A stretch of DNA of 9,462 bases, taken from the NCBI GenBank assembly GCA_051748565.1, contig JBNJHN010000070.1, positions 1 through 9,462 on the forward strand, in the 5' to 3' direction. Numbering within the stretch: the first letter of the stretch is position 1; each line of letters opens with the position of its first letter. Made by a program: the position numbers and the translations under genes. The stretch comes from SKPH01 sp051748565 (lineage in GTDB: Bacteria > Bacillota > Dethiobacteria > DTU022). This document shows positions 7,724 through 9,462 of this stretch, piece by piece. The notes under the pieces were generated by a model. That model made no database searches. It had not been told where the DNA came from and was given only the letters and a program-made list of their open reading frames with translations.

Positions 7724-8320
7724 ATGAGTGTAAAAGTTGGCCAAAAAGCCCCTGATTTTGAAGCAAATGCATTTGTAGATGGCGGCTTTAAAAAAGTGAA
7801 GTTGTCGGATTATAAAGATAAATGGGTGGTAATCTGTTTTTATCCCGGCGATTTTACCTTTGTTTGACCGACTGAATTGGCGTCAGTTGCCGCCAGGTAT
7901 AATGAATTACAGGATCTTGGAGTAGAAGTGTTATCATGCAGTGTTGACAGCCAGTTTACACATAAGATATGGCAGGAAGTTGAGCTTTCGAAGATGGTCG
8001 AGGGCGGAGTTCCCTTCCCCATGTTATCAGACACCGGTGGCAATATCGGTACCCTTTACGGTGTTTATGATGAAGCAGGCGGTGTCAATGTGAGGGGCCG
8101 TTTCCTGATTGATCCCGATGGTGTGATCCAGGCTATGGAGGTTTTAACACCTCCGGTCGGGCGTAATTTTGCCGAGTTGGTCCGCCAGGTTCAAGCATTC
8201 CAGCATGTGCGTAAGACAGGAGAACCGACTCCCGCCGGCTGGCAGCCGGGCAGGAAAACTCTTAAGCCCGGCCCTGAGCTCGTCGGCAGGGTTTGGGAAG
8301 CCTGGAAAATTGGAGATTAA
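7724..8320 (+). CDS. prxU: Selenocysteine-containing AhpC-type peroxiredoxin (TGA = Sec48)
   Basis: A 198-residue thiol/selenol peroxidase that reduces hydrogen peroxide and organic peroxides. From ATG 7724 (GGAGGT seven bases upstream) the frame is open except for one TGA at 7865-7867, exactly where the peroxidatic Cys belongs: Y-P41-G-D-F-T45-F-V-[TGA48]-P-T-E-L matches the invariant P-x3-T-x2-C. Homology continues unbroken on both sides (VKVGQKAPDFEANAF before; LGVEVLSCSVDSQFTHKIW and GRFLIDPDGVIQAMEV with Arg126 after), so this is not a frameshift or decayed gene. A SECIS-like hairpin follows the TGA. Oddity: the resolving Cys of the usual GEVCPAGW is replaced, giving GEPTPAGW (Thr169), so the subunit-to-subunit disulfide or selenylsulfide cannot form there. 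Cys38 and Cys72 are the only other cysteines. The symbol follows the known clostridial Sec-peroxiredoxin PrxU. Sec insertion needs SelA-D and tRNA-Sec genes from outside this window. Confidence 0.93.
7877..7896 (+). promoter_or_regulatory. Candidate SECIS element of the peroxiredoxin mRNA
   Basis: Downstream of the TGA, TTGGCG (7877-7882) pairs with CGCCAG (7891-7896), the outermost pair being U-G. Then come a U-C mismatch (7883/7890), a C-G pair (7884/7889) and the 4-base apical loop AGTT (7885-7888). The loop starts after 17 intervening bases and has G in its second position, which agrees with the general bacterial SECIS description (G in the first two loop positions, loop about 16-37 bases from the UGA). 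Its function would be to recruit SelB with Sec-tRNA. The fold was drawn by hand, with no energy calculation. Confidence 0.65.
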
Positions 8321-8325
8321 ACCGG

Positions 8326-8334
8326 AAGGAGGAG
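8326..8334 (+). promoter_or_regulatory. Ribosome binding site that sets the TTG start of the ArsC-like selenoprotein
   Basis: AAGGAGGAG lies with its AAGGAGG core (8326-8332) seven bases before TTG 8340. The nearby ATG 8336 is only three bases from the core and is in a different frame, which gives no recognisable protein. Confidence 0.7.
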
Positions 8335-8339
8335 CATGC

Positions 8340-8687
8340 TTGATAACTTTTTACTGTTATCCGGCCTGAACGACCTGTCGCAAAGCGAAAGCGTGGCTTT
8401 CCGAAAAGGGTGTGGACTATCAGTACCGCGATATTTTAAAACAGCCTTTAGAGGCCAAGGAACTAAAAGAGCTTGCTTCCAGGGGTGGCCTGTCTGTTAA
8501 GGAAATGCTTAATCCCAAGAGTGCGGGTTTTAAAAAACTCGGACTGGATGCTGGCAAAATTGGAAACGAGGAAGCAGCATGCCTGATCAATGAAAACCCC
8601 AAAATAATGCGCCGGCCCCTGCTCACTGACGGCACGAATCTGGTGTTAGGTTTTAATGCCGATCATTATACAGTAACGATTAATTAG
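8340..8687 (+). CDS. Selenocysteine-containing ArsC/Spx-like thioredoxin-fold protein (TGA = Sec10)
   Basis: A 115-residue protein starting at TTG: M-I-T-F-Y-C6-Y-P-A-[TGA10]-T-T-C13-R-K-A-K-A-W-L. It aligns with the opening of the ArsC/Spx/YusI-like family, FYxYPxCxTCRKAKxWLxExG, with TGA (8367-8369) in place of the first active-site Cys. The rest is typical: VDYQYRDI, ELKELASRGGLSVKEML, a FKKLGL segment, and RRPLLTDG (91-98) with the family's Arg-Pro, then LVLGF. The predicted product has a U-x-x-C redox centre plus Cys6. Classical ArsC reduces arsenate, but many family members do not, and no ars genes are present; a general reductase role, perhaps for the preceding Sec-peroxiredoxin, is as likely. 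It lies 19 bases after that gene and shares its terminator. An automatic caller would begin at GTG 8412 and lose the active site. A good SECIS-like hairpin supports the reading. Confidence 0.88.
8373..8411 (+). promoter_or_regulatory. Candidate SECIS element of the ArsC-like selenoprotein mRNA
   Basis: AAAGC (8382-8386) pairs with GCTTT (8396-8400) around the 9-base loop GAAAGCGTG (8387-8395), which begins with G. Below a C-C mismatch (8381/8401), TCG (8378-8380) pairs with CGA (8402-8404). Past a small internal loop, ACCT (8373-8376) pairs with GGGT (8408-8411), including one U-G pair. The loop starts after 17 intervening bases from the TGA. Length, distance and the loop G fit the bacterial SECIS pattern well. 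A competing hairpin GAAAGC/GCTTTC (8387-8392 with 8396-8401, loop GTG) overlaps it. Confidence 0.72.
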
Positions 8688-8719
8688 ATGTCTGACAGAT
8701 AAATCTAAAAAGCATTTAT

Positions 8720-8750
8720 GGTCCGGAGATTGATTCCTCCGGGCCTTTTT
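8720..8750 (+). terminator. Intrinsic terminator of the selenoprotein operon
   Basis: GGTCCGGAG (8720-8728) pairs with CTCCGGGCC (8737-8745) in a 9-bp stem with one G-U pair and an 8-base loop, followed by five T residues (8746-8750). It starts 33 bases after the stop of the ArsC-like gene. Confidence 0.92.
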
Positions 8751-8758
8751 GTCATAAT
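8730..8758 (+). promoter_or_regulatory. Candidate promoter of the macro-domain gene, overlapping the terminator
   Basis: TTGATT (8730-8735, 4/6 to the -35 consensus), a 17-base spacer and CATAAT (8753-8758, 5/6 to the -10 consensus) are correctly spaced. They would start transcription near 8765, about 20 bases before the ATG. The -35 box lies in the loop of the preceding terminator. Confidence 0.45.
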
Positions 8759-8784
8759 AGGGGTGAAAAGGAGGCCTGATTAAA

Positions 8785-9321
8785 ATGAAAAGAGAATTTT
8801 GCGGAGTGACTGTTGAGTGCCTCAGTGGTGATATAGCCGCGCAGGAAGATATTATAGCGGTTGTTAATGCAGCCAATGCCCAGCTGCGTCCCGGCGGAGG
8901 GGTAGCCGGGGCGCTGCATCGCGCGGCAGGGCCGGGGCTGGAAGCAGAGGGCCGCCCCATGGCGCCAATTAAACCCGGGGAAGCAGTGATTACAGGGGGC
9001 CATAATTTGCCCAACCGGTATGTAATCCACTGTCTTGGCCCTGTTTTTGGCACCGATAAGCCTGAGGAGAGGCTTCTTGCAGATTGTTATCGTAATGCCC
9101 TGCGCCTGGCAGAGGATTCCAGGATCGATTCTGTTGCTTTCCCATCAATCTCAACCGGTGCTTTTGGTTATCCGATGGAAGATGCCGCTGAGGTTGCTTT
9201 TCGGACTATTGAAGAAGTTATCCCCGAGCTTCATACGCTTAAATTAATACGTTTTGTGCTCTATGATGACAGGGCGCTGGAAATACATAAAAGGATTATG
9301 GCAAAAATTTTTAGTGATTAG
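8785..9321 (+). CDS. Macro-domain protein (ADP-ribose binding or O-acetyl-ADP-ribose deacetylase type)
   Basis: A 178-residue single-domain protein of the MacroD/YmdB type, which binds ADP-ribose and often hydrolyses O-acetyl-ADP-ribose or removes mono-ADP-ribose from proteins. Visible motifs: SGDI (14-17), VVNAANAQL (26-34) with the conserved Asn28 and Asn31, the loop GGGVAGALHRAAGP (37-50), VIHCLGP, and the phosphate-binding SISTGAFGYP (121-130). These cover the complete fold and the catalytic Asn and Gly-rich loops, so it should be active. Length is normal. AAGGAGG (8768-8774) lies ten bases before ATG 8785. No sirtuin or ADP-ribosyltransferase gene lies in view, so the substrate is unknown. 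A strong terminator separates it from the selenoprotein operon, and it probably has its own promoter. Confidence 0.93.
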   Translation: MKREFCGVTVECLSGDIAAQEDIIAVVNAANAQLRPGGGVAGALHRAAGPGLEAEGRPMAPIKPGEAVITGGHNLPNRYVIHCLGPVFGTDKPEERLLADCYRNALRLAEDSRIDSVAFPSISTGAFGYPMEDAAEVAFRTIEEVIPELHTLKLIRFVLYDDRALEIHKRIMAKIFSD

Positions 9322-9462
9322 GTGTAACATGTAGGTTTTTCAGAGCAACGGGTTTTAATCAGTGGCCCATACTAAGTCCTGGTTTTTTAAACCCTGTTTG
9401 CTTTCGATTTTTTATTTTCAATATGAATAGTAATTTTTTAATCAAAGGGTAGGGTTCTGCCC

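Noticed and set aside
7724..7867. Peroxiredoxin as a pseudogene with a nonsense mutation
   Set aside because: The stop falls exactly on the catalytic Cys, all other family features are intact, a SECIS-like hairpin follows, and the next gene shows the same pattern.
7869..7889. Alternative hairpin CGACTG/CAGTTG after the peroxiredoxin TGA
   Set aside because: Its loop would begin only seven bases after the TGA, too near for the usual bacterial SECIS spacing. It competes with the hairpin at 7877-7896.
7877..8320. Separate 147-residue gene from TTG 7877 with no catalytic residue
   Set aside because: It is the C-terminal part of the peroxiredoxin. There is no ribosome binding site before TTG 7877, and the frame joins seamlessly to the N-terminal part through the TGA.
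8336..8500. ATG 8336 ORF of 54 codons in another frame
   Set aside because: Its product matches nothing I recognise, while the overlapping TTG 8340 frame gives a clear ArsC/Spx-like protein.
8412..8687. GTG 8412 as the start of a 91-residue gene
   Set aside because: It would lack the first strand, active site and first helix of the fold, and no ribosome binding site precedes it.
9322..9462. Features in the terminal spacer: GGGTTT (9350-9355) with AAACCC (9389-9394), and GGG/CCC near 9452-9462
   Set aside because: The first repeat is short and widely spaced with no T-tract, and the second is cut by the window end. I cannot assign a terminator, promoter or gene here.
1..9462. Minus-strand ORFs, CRISPR arrays, tRNA or rRNA genes, insertion sequences
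   Set aside because: Minus-strand ORFs lie opposite clear + strand genes and lack family motifs. No repeat-spacer pattern, tRNA-like fold or transposase was seen.

Overview
The window looks like chromosomal DNA of an anaerobic, selenocysteine-using Firmicute, probably of class Clostridia. This rests on strong GGAGG-type ribosome binding sites, T-tailed intrinsic terminators, mid GC content, AT-rich spacers, an archaeal/anaerobe-type DUF432-MscS pair, and two genes that only make sense if an in-frame TGA is read as selenocysteine (Sec). All supported genes are on the + strand. The host group is an inference; no rRNA or other marker is present.

Layout. (1) 2-1543: the 3' five-sixths of typA (ribosome-associated GTPase), closed by a clear terminator at 1581-1614. 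(2) 1684-4425: a compact operon with a possible 30-codon leader ORF, a DUF432 protein, an MscS-type mechanosensitive channel and a ketopantoate-reductase-family oxidoreductase, ending in a weaker terminator-like hairpin. (3) 4511-7608: a promoter, a copper-exporting P1B-type ATPase (copA) with two N-terminal metal-binding domains, and an Rrf2-family regulator with an Fe-S-type cysteine cluster 47 bases behind it. (4) 7724-8687: two adjacent selenoprotein genes. The first is a 198-residue AhpC-type peroxiredoxin whose peroxidatic cysteine codon is TGA (Sec48). The second is a 115-residue ArsC/Spx-like thioredoxin-fold protein whose first active-site cysteine codon is TGA (Sec10, motif U-x-x-C); it starts at TTG, so standard gene calling would lose its active site. 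Each TGA is followed by a hairpin whose apical loop begins after 17 intervening bases and has a G in its first two positions, as expected of bacterial SECIS elements. A strong terminator ends the operon. (5) 8785-9321: a macro-domain (ADP-ribose-binding or hydrolysing) protein, with a possible promoter whose -35 box lies in the loop of the preceding terminator. 9322-9462 holds nothing I can assign.

Working together. Region 4 is the most interesting. The Sec-peroxiredoxin has lost the usual resolving cysteine (Thr169 in GEPTPAGW), and the next gene encodes a small Sec/Cys thioredoxin-fold protein that could resolve or reduce it. With an Rrf2 regulator and a copper exporter just upstream, the segment reads as a redox and metal-stress island. 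The partnership is inference, not shown by sequence.
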